64,000 nucleotides of DNA from Pascua guehoae (Eukaryota > Basidiomycota > Tremellomycetes > Trichosporonales > Trichosporonaceae). A program made the translations under genes and the position numbers. The notes under the pieces were generated by a model. That model ran no database searches. It saw only the letters and a program-made list of their open reading frames with translations, and was not told the origin of the DNA. Positions 1 to 11,392 of the stretch are shown here, in pieces; position 1 is the stretch's first letter, and every line of letters starts with the position of its first letter. The stretch lies in contig BCJX01000020.1 in the NCBI GenBank assembly GCA_001600415.1, positions 125,110-189,109 on the forward strand, given 5' to 3'.

Positions 1-232
1 CTGAAGCCACAAATGGCGTCAGAACGGTGAGGAGCTACACACTATCAATGTTGATACTCACGTTGATCATATCCCTGAAATGTTGACACGTTGAGGCCAC
101 GCTCGCCAGCGTCGTCACATCGTCGAGCCCGGCAAGAGTGAGGATTGATACTTGGAGCTGTGTTCATAAGCATCAGAGAACCTTGGGAGTGATTCCGGTG
201 CGTACCTCATCTGGAAGGAGGAGAAGAGACAT
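1..232 (-). CDS. F-box-like protein, 5' part only (copy F1); continues beyond the left edge
   Basis: Two exons are visible on the minus strand: complement(206..232), 27 nt starting MSLLLLPDE, and complement(62..157), 96 nt encoding 32 residues. The second intron runs from 61 down to position 1, where it ends in TTCAG exactly at the window edge, so the rest of the gene lies outside. Joined, the exons read like an F-box: Leu-Pro-Asp-Glu-Leu, then a helix, then a segment like LASVASTCQHFRDMI, which matches the family pattern LPxEL...LxxxAxxCRxFR. F-box proteins usually link substrates to SCF ubiquitin ligases through Skp1. The exon sizes are identical to copies F2 (2868-3155) and F3 (9559-11392), which supports the model. 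The A1 protease-like gene at 1024 lies head to head with it. Only the N-terminus can be judged here. Confidence 0.7.
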
Positions 233-1023
233 TTGGTGTTACGATGAGCAATGGGAGAGGGGCCCAGCTGGGTTATAAGCTGGATCACAGGACTGCCGAC
301 TTGCCTTCTTTACGTAAAGCCAGGGACAATGTAAAACGTCAGGGAACTCTCAGGGTTTTTGGTCTGTGCACAGCCTGGTGCCTGCTTCCTGGGCTGTGCA
401 ACCTTCAAGGGAGGCGATAAGCCTGCTCTTCCCTTGTGGCGGTGAGTACTAGTGGGAGCACAGCAGTGCACAAGTGTACAGGGTGGTCTCATAGTACCGT
501 AATGGCCTGCGGCTAGCAGTAGTGATAGACAGCCTTGGCAATTTGCTACAACTGGCAATACTGAAGGACGGCCTGGCAATTCACGACCGTAAAACCTCAT
601 GCGTGCGTCTTCCAATTTTCAAGCCACGACAGCACCCCCCCTGGTGGCTGTGTATGGCTGTGTCCAGCCCATGCCATCTGACGATTGCCACGCACTGCCA
701 GTGGTCCCGGACAGACCTAGGCCGGGGCTAACAGAGTTGAGGTGCTGATGATGAAACGCAGACACCGCCCGCCCCTGCGGGTTCCACAAAGCGGTGAGAG
801 TTGGGTTTCGTCGTGACCACCTCGTGCACACAGCTGTGAGGGTAGCGTTTCAGCATCACCGCCTCGTGAACTTAGAGGTCAGCGACTAGGAGATGAACCT
901 CTCACTGATAAATGATTTAAACGACTGAAGGAGGGTAGTCTTGTCCCGCACACTCCCACTTGACCCCCTCCATCGGACGTCTATTACCCAAGCTTTTTGC
1001 CGACCACTACACAATTATTCAAC
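233..1023. promoter_or_regulatory. Shared intergenic region between divergent F-box F1 and A1 protease gene
   Basis: This 791-bp stretch separates the start codons of two divergently transcribed genes. I see no convincing coding sequence, RNA gene or repeat in it. A bidirectional promoter is inferred only from geometry, which recurs at 11393-12103 and 62258-63093. Confidence 0.4.
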
Positions 1024-2504
1024 ATGCCACCCAGTAGTTCCCCCCTCTACTATATCCCATCGCCTGAACGTCAGGAGACTGCAGTCCAACGCGGGAAGTT
1101 GAGCAAGATGCTGTGTCATAGAAGCGTACAGTAAGCAGGACCCAACATTTGATGTACTGATAGCAGAATGCTCCTTGACGAAACCGAGCTCTCTCTGTCA
1201 ACCATGATCACAATTCGCAACGAACAATTCGAGGTTTACGTGGACACCGGCTCGAAAAACTTGTTTCTCCTGGGTCAAGGGTGCAAGTTTTATACGGATC
1301 AACATCGTATCGATTTTTCACCGACAAAGTGGTTTGCACGCCGTCGCTCAGATCCGGAACGAGACGAGACTGCAGGTGGAGAGTACATTAGCAGGATAAT
1401 AATTCAAGGAAAGCATGCTTCAGAAACTGTACAGCTTGGTTTGGGGGAACCGATAGCTCATCAACCCATTCGTTAGTCCTCTTTAGACAAGAATTTGCGA
1501 TGTGGCTGATGTTTCCTCAGTGGATGTTCGACAAGCCAGCAATTGGCGCTACGAGCAGCCAGAAATTTCTGGTGTTCTTCCTATGGGACCTCCAGACCCT
1601 CCTGGGTGGGAATCGCCTGTTCCTTTCTGGCATCGTGTCTGCATGGCGCATGGGAACCCCACATTTGGGGTTTTCATACGCCCTCTCAGGCGAATGGCTC
1701 ACCCATCTACGGTGACATCGGAAGGAACCGATGGCATCGATGGCCGCACTGTCACATCAACGGTTGCAGTAGCTACCCAAAGGAAGCTCCCTGCCGGGGA
1801 GCTCATGACAGGGTAAGCAAATCTTGGCTTCATTTAAACCCACAGAGCCCATGCTTAACTGATCAGAGGCTATAATACCGATCTAATCATGCCGAAGAAG
1901 GACAGGCATGGCCAAATCATCTCGGGCCAATTCGAAATTACGTGGTTTCGGACGACGCTTTCGGGTAACGCGATGCCCCGTTGGGGTATTGACTTGCAGC
2001 ACTTCAGTGTCACCGACATTCGCAAGCAACGGAAGGTAAACATTCAACCGCTTAAGCCCACATACGTCGTATTCGACACTGGATCGAGGCGCATTATTGG
2101 CCCTAAGCGTGACGTTCATGCTCTCTATCAAAACGTGGGAGGCATGTTGATCAAGGACAAGAAACGGTCACAGCGGTATGATGCGTACTACATGCCCGAT
2201 GATTCCCCTCCGTTCGAACTCGCATTCACGTTCAAGGGGGCAGCGGGCACGTCGTTCAAACTGGATGCTCCCGATTCCCTCCAGCGAAGGTCAGATGGGC
2301 GTCACCAGGGCATCGTCGTCGGACAGGATATGTAAGTTATTCAACTCGAACTGGGATTCTCGAGCTGACTCCCACAGTGATCGATGGGTGGTGGGAGTAA
2401 AATTCCTCCAAAACTACTATACCATCTACAACTGGAACCTGGGCGAAGCGACGGGTACGATGGGCATAGGCGAGCTTTCTCCGTGGGCTCGCCATCGCGC
2501 TTAG
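1024..2504 (+). CDS. Pepsin-like (family A1) aspartic peptidase without signal peptide, copy A1-1
   Basis: The model is five exons: 1024-1130, 1167-1428, 1487-1812, 1867-2331 and 2378-2504. They join in frame to about 428 residues; the third junction (donor GTACAG at 1429) is the least certain. Both catalytic Asp-Thr-Gly motifs of A1 peptidases are present: VYVDTGSKNLFLL in the N-lobe and VVFDTGSRRIIGP in the C-lobe. The C-terminus reads WVVGVKFLQNYYTIYNW, the usual A1 ending (W-x-L-G-x-x-F-L-R-x-Y-Y). The N-terminus (MPPSSSPLYYIPSPERQ) has no hydrophobic signal segment, unlike secreted fungal A1 proteases, so an intracellular role is inferred. It is a paralog of the genes at 12104 and 63094 and is divergent from F-box copy F1. 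The substrate is unknown. Confidence 0.75.
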
Positions 2505-2867
2505 AATCTTGCCGGCAAGACCCTCTAGCCCCACAGGGGTCGGATGACCATTCATCCTCCCGTCGCTGCACCTGAACGACGGCGTCGGGCCATCTACTCC
2601 GCTGGGCCTCTGGCTCTCAAGGGCCCGTCCAGCTTTCTCTTGGCGATCTCCCTAATTTCGTCATTGCCAATCCAAACCTGCTGTCGTCCCACAAGTTTCC
2701 ACAAACCACCGAACCGACAATTAGCAACTACCGGAGTCCGCCACCGCCAGTCAGGCGACCCGAGCTTATTCTCGCCAACATGCTTCTCCGAGTACCCAGC
2801 TCTATCATCCCACGGTCATGACTTGGCGCTGTCGATCTCATCCTTTCTGAGTGGCCATCACCCATCT
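2505..2867. other. Gap between convergent A1-1 and F-box remnant
   Basis: No gene is supported here. The minus strand may hold decayed 3' sequence of the F-box remnant that ends at 2868, but I could not recover a continuous reading frame. Confidence 0.4.
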
Positions 2868-3155
2868 TCATCCTTGCGTCCAGCGCCGGTAGAGGATGAG
2901 ATGTAGTTGAAACCAGATGTCATGATTGCTCTGCAGGCGACGATCAGAACTGTGAGGAGCTGTACACTCTCAATACCGGCCCTTACATAGATCAGATCCC
3001 TAAAGTGCCGACACGTCAAAGCCACGCTTGCCAAGGTCGTCACATCCTCGAGCCCAGCAAGGATGAAGATGGATACTTGCAGCTGTGTCTATAAGCATCG
3101 GCGAGTGCGGAGCAGGTTGGCAACGCACCTCGTGTGGAAGGAGAACAAGGGCCAT
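2868..3155 (-). pseudogene. Truncated F-box-like remnant (copy F2)
   Basis: Exons are complement(3129..3155), 27 nt encoding MALVLLPHE; complement(2987..3082), 96 nt encoding a 32-residue F-box segment (for example LASVALTCRHFRDLIY); and complement(2868..2930), which reads about 20 codons and stops at TGA. The intact paralogs run to about 490-500 residues, so this 62-codon product is a fragment. In the 96-nt exon, 25 of 32 residues match copy F1, and the following intron is also recognisably similar (a shared CAGCTCCTCAC stretch), which points to a recent duplication. It lies tail to tail with A1-1. Its own divergent neighbour is now the pirin gene at 3882, with no protease partner. A short expressed F-box peptide cannot be excluded. 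Confidence 0.6.
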
Positions 3156-3881
3156 GTCGTATTATGGTTAGTGTGTGAGACGAAGAGTTGCTACCGCGTC
3201 ACTTGGTGTTTGGAAGTTACAAAGATGGCCCGCGTCAATACGGAAGTACCTCGGCGTTTCACAGTCCGAAAGTTGGTGCGTCAAGCTTTACCCGAGATGC
3301 GAGGAACAAGCGTTATGATCCACTGCTTCTCTACTCGAACAAAGCTGGGTAGATCATAATGAGCATCGGTGCCTCGACGACGCCAAAACAAAAAGAGAGA
3401 CACCTGTTATGCTATGCCGATGTGCTACCGACGGCCTCTGGTATAGCCAGCACTACAGCACACACCTGTCGGTGGGGAGCCCAAACCCCCAGTCGGTTGT
3501 CGTCCGAAAGTCGTATGAGGGCCCTGGCTCCCAGAGGCACGGCCTCGACCACGGATCGAACCCGCGGCCGTGACCGGTCAGAGTGCCACAGGGAACGCTG
3601 TTACCACAACGCCACCCTATCAGTTATGAAAGTGTACAATGCGGCTTGCCTTTGACAGGCGGCAAGGCCTTGAAGAATCACGTGATCCCCCCATGTTTGT
3701 CACCATTCCCAGTCACCTCCACTCTGAGCAAACCCCGACCACCATACGCGACACCCCCACTTTTAGCGTCGAGATTTCTTCCAAAGCTAGCACTGAGAAA
3801 TATCGCTCCAAAAGTCATTCGTCTCCCTCCAAAACTAACCTCTGCTCTATTCTCTCTCCCCAGGCCTTCTATCCGACGACC
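3156..3881. other. Gene-free stretch upstream of pirin gene
   Basis: No coding exon is supported. On the minus strand near 3541-3570 there is a GGTTCGATCC string resembling a tRNA B box, but no complete cloverleaf forms around it. The last about 150 bases are CT-rich, as is usual for leader regions in this window. Confidence 0.4.
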
Positions 3882-5148
3882 ATGCAAGTCGACACTGAAC
3901 CTAACCTCCCCTCAAACCACGCCGGCACCGGAGACGCCACACTGTCAGCGGACGACGGCATCGCGCCGCCCTCTGTCCCCGTGTCCGCCAACGTCTCCCG
4001 AACAGTAACCAAACAGGTCAAGGCATTCGAGACTGCCGAGGGTGTGGGTGCGCGTGTCCGCCGCTCCATCGGCACACCCTCATTGTGGAACCTGTCCCCA
4101 TTCCTCATTCTCGACTATGCGCGCGTGGGTAAAGGCGAGGGGTTTCCCGATCATCCCCACCGAGGCATGTCGACTGTGACTTATGTGAGTGGCAGGATTG
4201 TCGTGGACAGTGGAGGCTGACCGGCGCAGGTTCTCGAGGGGTGAGTACACTTTGGGAGTAGATGGGTGGCCACGACTGCGGCACCAGCGAGGATACAACG
4301 CCGTCCATGCTGTGGCTAATCTGAGCAGCAAAATGCAGCACGAGGACTTTCTCGGCAACTCGGGCCAACTCTCCCCCGGCGACGTGCAGTGGATGACCGC
4401 GGGGCGCGGGATCGTGCACTCGGAAATGCCCCTCTTCGACGACGACGATGACAGCGGCGGCCGACGCCAAGACAAGAACCGCGAGACGCCCGCGTCCGTC
4501 GCGCTGCAGCTGTGGGTCGACCTGCCCGCGGCCAAGAAGATGATCAAGCCGTCATACCAGGAGAAGCGCGCCAGTGCACTGCAGACAGCCACGTTCCCCG
4601 GGGGACGAGTGACGGTCATTTCTGGCGAATCGCACGGCGCGCGGGGTCTGGTACGGCCCGTAGCTGGGTGCTGGTTTCTCGATTTCCGCCTTGAGCCCGG
4701 GGCGGATGTGTGGCAGGCGTTACCCGAGGGGTGGACGGCGTTCGCGTATGTCCTCACCGGAGCGCTGGTAATTGGAGACGACGACAGTGGAGCCAAGAAC
4801 GAGGGCGGCGGCGGCAAGGGAAACAAGCCTGGCAAGGGAGGCGCCCGCACCAGACCTGCCGAGCCTCATCACTGTGTCGTCCTCACCGCCGAGCCCGGCC
4901 AGAACGGCGTGTGTCTCCGCACCGACACAAAGCCTGCATCGGCCAAGAACACCGAGACCCGCTTCATCCTCGTCGCGGGCGAGCCGCTCAACCAGCCCGT
5001 GGTACAACAAGGCCCATTCGTCGTGACCTCGAAAGAGGCGGCGGTCCAGGCCCTCCGTGACTACCAGGGAGGGAAGAATGGGTTTGAAAAGGCCCCCGGG
5101 TGGGTGAGCAAGATTGGCGCACCGATCCGCCGCGGATTGCGGCGATAG
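3882..5148 (+). CDS. Pirin family protein
   Basis: Exons are 3882-4184, 4230-4240 and 4329-5148, giving 377 residues. The middle exon is only 11 nt long and supplies V-L-E-G(part); without it the conserved line TVTYVLEG-x-x-x-HEDFLGNSG is broken. Pirins are cupins with a metal bound by His-x-His plus a later His and Glu. Here these are DHPHRG in exon 1 and MQHEDF in exon 3, followed by GDVQWMTAGRGIVHSEMP. Human pirin is a nuclear iron-binding transcriptional cofactor, and bacterial homologs can act as quercetinases; the role in this fungus is not shown by the sequence. The protein is longer than human pirin (290 aa) because of loops rich in Gly, Lys and Asp near 4440-4470 and 4780-4860. The start is the first in-frame ATG after a CT-rich leader. 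Confidence 0.9.
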
Positions 5149-7568
5149 CGCGTGGCTCGTGTCACTTGCAGCCAGGCGAAGTGTGGTGCCAGTTCTCCAC
5201 CAGTCGCGAGTGGCACAGCAGGCACGCCTGCGTCAGCGAGGCGGTGTGGTGGTTCGATGGTATTGTACTCGTTGCCTTCGGTCTGCTTTCGGCGGAGCTG
5301 CGCGGCCATTGGCGGTGCGATGACTTGGCTTGCGTGCGTTCGCCGCCACGCTCATCGCGTCGTCTTAAGGATTGTGACATTCCTCGAGTCCGCCCATATT
5401 TTGTATCGTTTGCATCGATGGAATGTAGCTGCCTAGTCGAGCATTGTTTACCCAACATGCCATACACATGTTGGACGCCAGGAAGTTGGAACGATCACGA
5501 GCCTCTTCCAGACTTGCACTGCGAAAGCCCCTTGGGGCATTTCGTGTCAGTAAGAAAATATATTGCTCAGTCATGTTGGTACGTGCTTAGTGCTCTTGAT
5601 CGACGACATGGCTGGGTGGCGAAATCATGACTGGATTATAGGTTTTAAAAGAATCTGATCTGGGTTTGTTTTGAAGACCTGTTCCGCACAGAGGCGTCCC
5701 ACAATCTACTTCAAATGTCTGTCCACCGTGTATCCATGTAGCCGCCGATGTAGGCTGGCCAAGTTGCGAGGACCTGCCAAACACACATAAGCTGACCAAA
5801 GCTCACCAAGCAGCTTCGGTAAAATCTGAGAGCACGGAGCAAACTCTCCATTGAGATATCCAAATGGGACATATCGTCTCCTCGAAAACAGAGCGACATG
5901 GACGAAATATGAGCATTACTTCGGCTTTCGACCACCTGCTCTGGTTCTATCAAGCTTCCGGCGCTACTACCCATATTGGATCCTGTACCCGGATGTCTTG
6001 GTGCGTCCATGCCTTGTTGACAGTCCCGTCCGTGAGTATTTCGAACAGTGCCGCAGGTGGGTTTCGATTGTGTCAAGCGACTGAAGTTCACTTCCAACAT
6101 CGTCAGAGTGCGGCACTGCAGCTGGAGGCAGGCTCAATGCGCACCTAGTGCGGCAGACACACCACCCCGGAAACAAATGTCTCGGCACCGTCATGAAGTC
6201 ATCTGTGGCGCACGCTACGCGCACCAACCTCGGCACACGTTCGCTTCCAGTTTCCAGCTTGGCCTGTGCCTGCTCGCTGCCAACGGTGCACGGCCAACTA
6301 CTGTGCACGCGCCACGCAGCTTCTCTCCGTTCACACCCGACGTGTGTATGCACGCCATAGTTCGTTTGTCTTCGCACCGTTCTTCCGAGTCGGATAAACG
6401 CTTGGCGTCGCTTCGAGCGGCAGTGCTAGCATCGCTCCTCGGCAGACTTGGCACGTAGCGCCGAGGTGGATGAGCAAGTATGGCGGGGTACGCAGCGGCA
6501 TCGAGGCATCCATTATGCGTCGAGAAGATCACCGAACGGAATGGAGGCGATGCAACGCGTCCAGCGCGGGTTGTGTGGACTGCTGCAGGCTCGTGACGAT
6601 GACCGCTGGCCGCTTTTCATCCTTTGGAATGGTGGGTGGGTGTGGAGAGCGTGTGACCGTGCTGCAGCGCCGCCACGGCTCAGCCCACTTGTGTCAGGGA
6701 CCAGGCCCTGTGCTGTGGGTCACCTCGGGGCCCGCCGGGGTCAGTTGTGTGCACGGGTCCAGGGTAGCGCGAGTCTTTTGTGGGGAGTCGGGGGGCTAGC
6801 CTCGGCCAGCGCGCCGCAAGCTGCAAGCCGCTTGAACCCCCCGGGGCCAAATATTTAGCGCACCTCACCCTGCCGATTTTCAAAACAGGGGCCGCCGCCC
6901 CCCCTTGCAGATCATGATGGGCATGCCAAAACCAAAGGCACCACCAACACCCATCCACTTCGCTTACGGGAGTGTTGGCTGGGTGGCGTTTGGTGGGCAC
7001 TGTGCCTGCGTGGTCCAATACCAAATCGTCGATCGACCATCTGTTATTCTCTCCAAGGTCGCTTGCCGCAGATTCAGAGCCAGAGCCCCATGCGTCACCC
7101 CTCGGCCACTCGGTGTTGACCGTCTGGTGCTGCAATTGCCAAGCAGGGGTACTACCTGCAGTCCACCCCGTTCCTCGGTACTCTCCCGTCCTCGCCATCT
7201 CTGCTCTCCACCATCTTCCACCTTGCTCTCTCCTGCACCCACCACTCTTGATCGCCGTCCAGCACCACCCAAAAGACCAGCATCGCCGCCCATCCGCACC
7301 GCATCATCGCCACGCCCGTCCGCGTCCGTGTGCGCCCTCGCCACCGCGCCTGATCCTCGCGATCGTCCTTCGTGCCCGCGTGAGGGATTTTTTCAACCCC
7401 CGTCGTCTCTTCCGTTTCCGTCTTCCGTGGGCCACAACCCAACATCCTATAACATCTCGTGACCCAACACCCCATCTCCCCAACTCCCCTCATCACCGCA
7501 CCGTTGCGTTTTGCGCATACTCGACTCTCGCATCGTACCCCGTCGCCACGGCCTGCACCCCCCGCTCG
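5149..7568. other. 2.4-kb gene-poor region
   Basis: Open frames here are short, overlap on both strands and match no family I recognise. Codon patterns look random compared with the neighbouring genes. From about 7150 the plus strand becomes strongly CT-rich, like the leader regions of other genes here, leading into the small predicted gene at 7569. No tRNA or mobile-element gene is seen. Confidence 0.4.
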
Positions 7569-7904
7569 ATGCACCCCTCACCCATGCTCGTGCCCCGCAT
7601 TGCGCGCATCATCGCGCGCATAAAGGTTCCCCGGGACCCAGCCAAGACGTTTGCAGAGGTGAGTAGACGCACCGCCATGATGCCTTTCGCCGCCACCGCC
7701 GTGTCCCCCTCTGCGCACCGCCGGGACTCTGGCATCAGCTAGCTACCAATTCCTCTACCGCCCCCCGTTTTCACGCAGAAGCTCACACCACAGTCGCGCG
7801 CACCCGCACGAACAACACGCACACCGTTCTTTGCGGCAACACGGCGCGTCTCGCCACTGCCCAAACCCACCATTGCGTGGAACGACCACCTCAGCATGGT
7901 CTAA
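7569..7904 (+). CDS. Predicted small basic protein, 71 aa
   Basis: Two exons, 7569-7658 (30 codons, ending ...KTFAE) and 7779-7904, join in phase 0 across a 120-nt intron with a GTGAGT donor and CACGCAG acceptor. The product begins MHPSPMLVPRIARIIARIKV, is rich in Arg and Lys, and ends TIAWNDHLSMV. An amphipathic, Arg-containing N-terminus could be a mitochondrial presequence, but this is only an impression. A long CT-rich leader precedes it, as in real genes of this window. I do not recognise the family. It could be chance, as the intron signals are good but the coding length is short. Confidence 0.4.
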
Positions 7905-8592
7905 CTCTGGTCTGCGTCCACAAAGGCCGCGCGCAGCGTCTACCATAGACGCTCTCCGCGCTCCAACACTCCACTCTCCGACTCCACTCTCCGGACCGAA
8001 ACTCTATGGCCTCGGCCACCGTGTCCACACCCTTCCACATCCACATCCCCCACTCGGCATCACGCAGCGCTGCTGCCCACACCTCCCACCCACTCCCACT
8101 CCCACACCCACACCCACATCGACCCAATCCCCACCCCCCAGCCCCCGGCCCCGTTCGCGCTACGACGACTGGAACGAATACGGAATATGGATACTATACA
8201 GGCGCCAGCCACGGGCGGCATACTCTGGCGCCGATCAGAAGAAACAAAGTATTAAACATCGACTGTTGTGACTAGCTGTACACCGTATACCGCCTACATG
8301 ATACAAATGTGCAAAGCGCTGCCTGTCGCTGTGTAGCGGAAGGAGGGGAGGCGCCCTTGGGGTGTCCGGGTAGACGTGACGGCCGTTGGTGGACAGGAGG
8401 TGGACAGGAGAGGGGTATTCGCGCAGGTGGAGTGTGGGCAGGTGGCTCTCATCAGCCACGCGCGGTATGGGTTGTACCACTGTTGGTGCGATGCCGAGCT
8501 GACCCGTATCGACCAAACAACACAAAGATGTCCGTTCTTGGGGCAAGACTGCTGTCCTTTACTATCCTGTGCTGTCTCGTGCTGTCCTATGA

Positions 8593-8624
8593 TGTCCTGT
8601 CCTGTCCTGTCCTGTCCTGTCCTG
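8593..8624. repeat. TGTCC pentanucleotide microsatellite
   Basis: About six copies of the unit TGTCC in a row, flanked by degenerate copies (TGTCCTA, TGTGCTG). Confidence 0.9.
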
Positions 8625-9327
8625 TGCTGCTCTACTACGAGAGGGTACTGTAACGTGCTCGAATTCACTCGGCTCTTTGTTGATCTATGAAGGAGCGGGC
8701 CTTATTTCTGCCTTGCCAGGCAGGCATTCGCAGTGTGCGCTGATAAAGAGCCACATGAGAGGTGCAGCGCTGTACAGAGCACCCAACCCGAGACAGAGGT
8801 GGAGAGCTCCATGCCTGGGAATCCCTGTGGCCCTCGCGAGCCCTTTTGCCAGATTCCGTAGCTTGGGCAGAGTGGTGACCCGGTCGCACACAGCAGCGCT
8901 GCATGCCACGTCCCATCGCATTCTCTTCACCACCCATACCTCTGTCCGCTTGCCTTCTCGCCCTCTCACCCTCTCTCCCATGGCTTTGTGGCTGGCTTTG
9001 TTACACATTCATACGCCTTCGCTGGTACAGCCGCGACCGGAAAGTCGTGAGACTGCCACAGTGAGACTCGAGCGCGTAGCAGTCTCACAACTTTCCGGAC
9101 ACACCTGTACATTGCCCGTCGAGGGATTGACGATACGTGTACAGTACGAACGCCACCAAAAACAAAATACAAGTACACCTGTTCAATGAGACGCCCGTCC
9201 AATGCAACAACACCTTGCATCGCATCAGTCCAGCGGGTCATGGTGGCCACATTGGTGACTAGCTTGTGGCATCTTACCACGGACGGGCTGATCACATAAA
9301 CTCCGACGTCCCCTTCAAGCTGCGCAT

Positions 9328-9361
9328 GGTTGTGGTGAGAGGTTGTGGTGAGAGGTTGTGG
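9328..9361. repeat. 13-bp tandem repeat
   Basis: The unit GGTTGTGGTGAGA occurs twice perfectly, followed by a partial third copy. Confidence 0.9.
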
Positions 9362-9558
9362 ATAGCTTCAGTGTTTGTTGAATAATCAGGTCTCAAAGTT
9401 CAGTGAAATGAGCGCCGCACAGTGTGGTGTAGGTTTCCGCAAGGTTCCCCGACGCCCGTCTAGGGTGATGCGCAATCTTCGTGGCGGCGACTGTAGGTTC
9501 TTCGAGATCCTCCATGCTATCGTATCAACTGCATAAGCCAGACAGACAGCCGCACCAT

Positions 9559-11392
9559 CTAAGTCGACTCTGCCAACTCGGTAGGTTGCTTGAACAGGCG
9601 CATCGCGCCGTCAAAATATGGCACCTTGGACCCGTGATGGATTTCCCTCATCTTGGCCGGATCACGCGGCTTTGCACGGCGCGGGGTACCTGGGGGACCT
9701 GTTCGTTCATACAGCTTGTACAGCTGCGAGTGGCGATCAGCTGCGCTACAACGACGGCGTCGAGCAGTACTCACACCAAAGACGCCTCTGGGAGACCCGC
9801 GTCCACCGGGCTGCACGCCCTGGAACCGCAGGAGCGTCTCTGTCGAGGGCGACTCGATGACGACGTCCCATCGGACCTCGGGTGGGTCGTCGCGCGTGAG
9901 GTGCACAACTCCCGAGAGGAACTGGGCAGTTGGTGCGGCGGTGCCCGTGTCGTCGCTGTAACCGTAGAAGTATAGGGGCGGGAGGGCCGAATTTGGGTCG
10001 AGATTTGCGCGGGGAAGGACGGCGTGATCGGACACGATATCGTGGGCAAGCAGAGTCGGGCCAGATGATCCAGCATGTTGGGAGAACATTGAATGATACG
10101 CGGTAGCAACTGCGTCATAGTCGGTGGTGGGGACAATCGTAAACCGCACGGGCTTTTCGGCCATGGGAATTACAAACTTTGAACATTTGCGGTTGCACGT
10201 CGCGCCCGTCGCGGCTCCAGGACTTGTGCAGAGATTGTACCATGTGCCACTAACATCGCCCCAGTCCCAGACAGCTTCAGAGGGCAGATGAGCTGGTCGA
10301 TGCATGTCACGGATGCCCATCCCACGTGCGTAATTGTGATCTGGCTCAAAGCCCAACATCGACCGACGCCATAGCGGATGCACACTGTGCGGTTGCGACT
10401 TTATTCTGTTAGCGGGGACGAATGCAGTGCACCAGACGGTATCCTTGGCTTCACTTTCTGCTGCAAGCGCCGAGGGAACACACCCTGCTCCTGTTGCCCC
10501 GTCGCTCAACGTGCCGTTGGGAACTTCCGCTACTCCTGGCCCTCCACTGTTTCATTCATGGACCTGCTCCAACTCACCAAGGCTACTGGGATGGCAATGT
10601 CATGCCAATCGGTTGTATCGGTTGCCCATGGATTATATTCACGAGTCTTCTGCCTAATCACTCCGAAGAAGTCAATCCAGGCCTGAAAGTGATTTCGGCC
10701 CTTTTCGCTCGCACGCTGGCTCCATAGAGCAACCCGCAGGTGCGGCACAATTGGGAAATTCTCCCAGTCGGTGTCAAAGCCTCGCTCCATGATGGTTCGC
10801 ATGGTCCGAAACTCTTTCCAGTTGGTAATTTGTTCTAGTATTGAGACGTTAAGCGACGGGGTGTCAAGCGATGGGAGGTCGTTGTGCATGTCCAGGAGAG
10901 TCGCAAATACCAATGGTGCCAGCTCCTTCTGAGACGTCAGCTTGTAGTCTGGGGGCCCACAACGCACGGCGAGTGACAGCTCCATGCGCGGTAAAGCTGA
11001 GAACGCGTCATTTTCAAATGGTTGATATCGCTCGACGAGCTCGAGGATACGGTATCGATCAATCACACGTTTCCTCCAGTCATATTCGACCCGCGCCGTT
11101 GGAAAGGCGCATGCGAGGCGGGGGTCGTCGAAATGGGCAAGAAGCAGATGTCTCCATACGGTCTGCTGTTTCTGGGGGGCACTGTTAGACACCACAGCAT
11201 CCTACGGCGCCGCTTACATAGACGAGGTTATGCAAAGGCTTGCTGGTGAGAGCCACAGCTGCAAGATCTTTCCAGTTCCCAAGCCCGACGAGAGTGATGA
11301 CATGTACAAGGATCTGCATAGGTTAGCACCAAGACAAGCCCATGCCATCTCGTGGCCAGACGAACGTCCTCGGGCAGCGACAAGAGAGACAT
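9559..11392 (-). CDS. F-box-like protein, complete copy F3
   Basis: Exons are complement(11366..11392), complement(11218..11313), complement(10578..11171), complement(9775..10398) and complement(9559..9723). They join in frame to about 501 residues. The first two exons (27 and 96 nt) encode the F-box: MSLLSLPED, then ILVHVITLVGLGNWKDLAAV and ALTSKPLHNLVY. The C-terminal half carries blocks shared with copy F4 at 60566-62257: PLYFYGYSDD, VHLTRDDPPEVRW and GVQPGGRGSPRGVFG. A G-G-x-G-S/A-P-R-G-V-x-G block near the C-terminus also occurs in many basidiomycete F-box proteins, to my knowledge. An SCF substrate-receptor role is inferred. The fourth exon boundary (acceptor AAAG at 10399) is the least certain, but it falls where F4 also has an intron. 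It is divergent from protease A1-2 at 12104. Confidence 0.75.

Larger units (their letters stand above)
7905..9558. other. 1.65-kb gene-poor region with simple repeats
   Basis: No gene is supported. It holds CCCACT/CCACAC-type repeats near 8085-8125, a TGTCC array at 8593-8624 and a 13-bp tandem repeat at 9328-9361. Confidence 0.4.

Noticed and set aside
3541..3620. tRNA-like B box (GGTTCGATCC) on the minus strand
   Set aside because: The T stem pairs only if shifted by one base, and no matching acceptor strand or D arm was found.
4080..4850. 256-aa minus-strand open frame
   Set aside because: Antisense shadow of the pirin coding exons.
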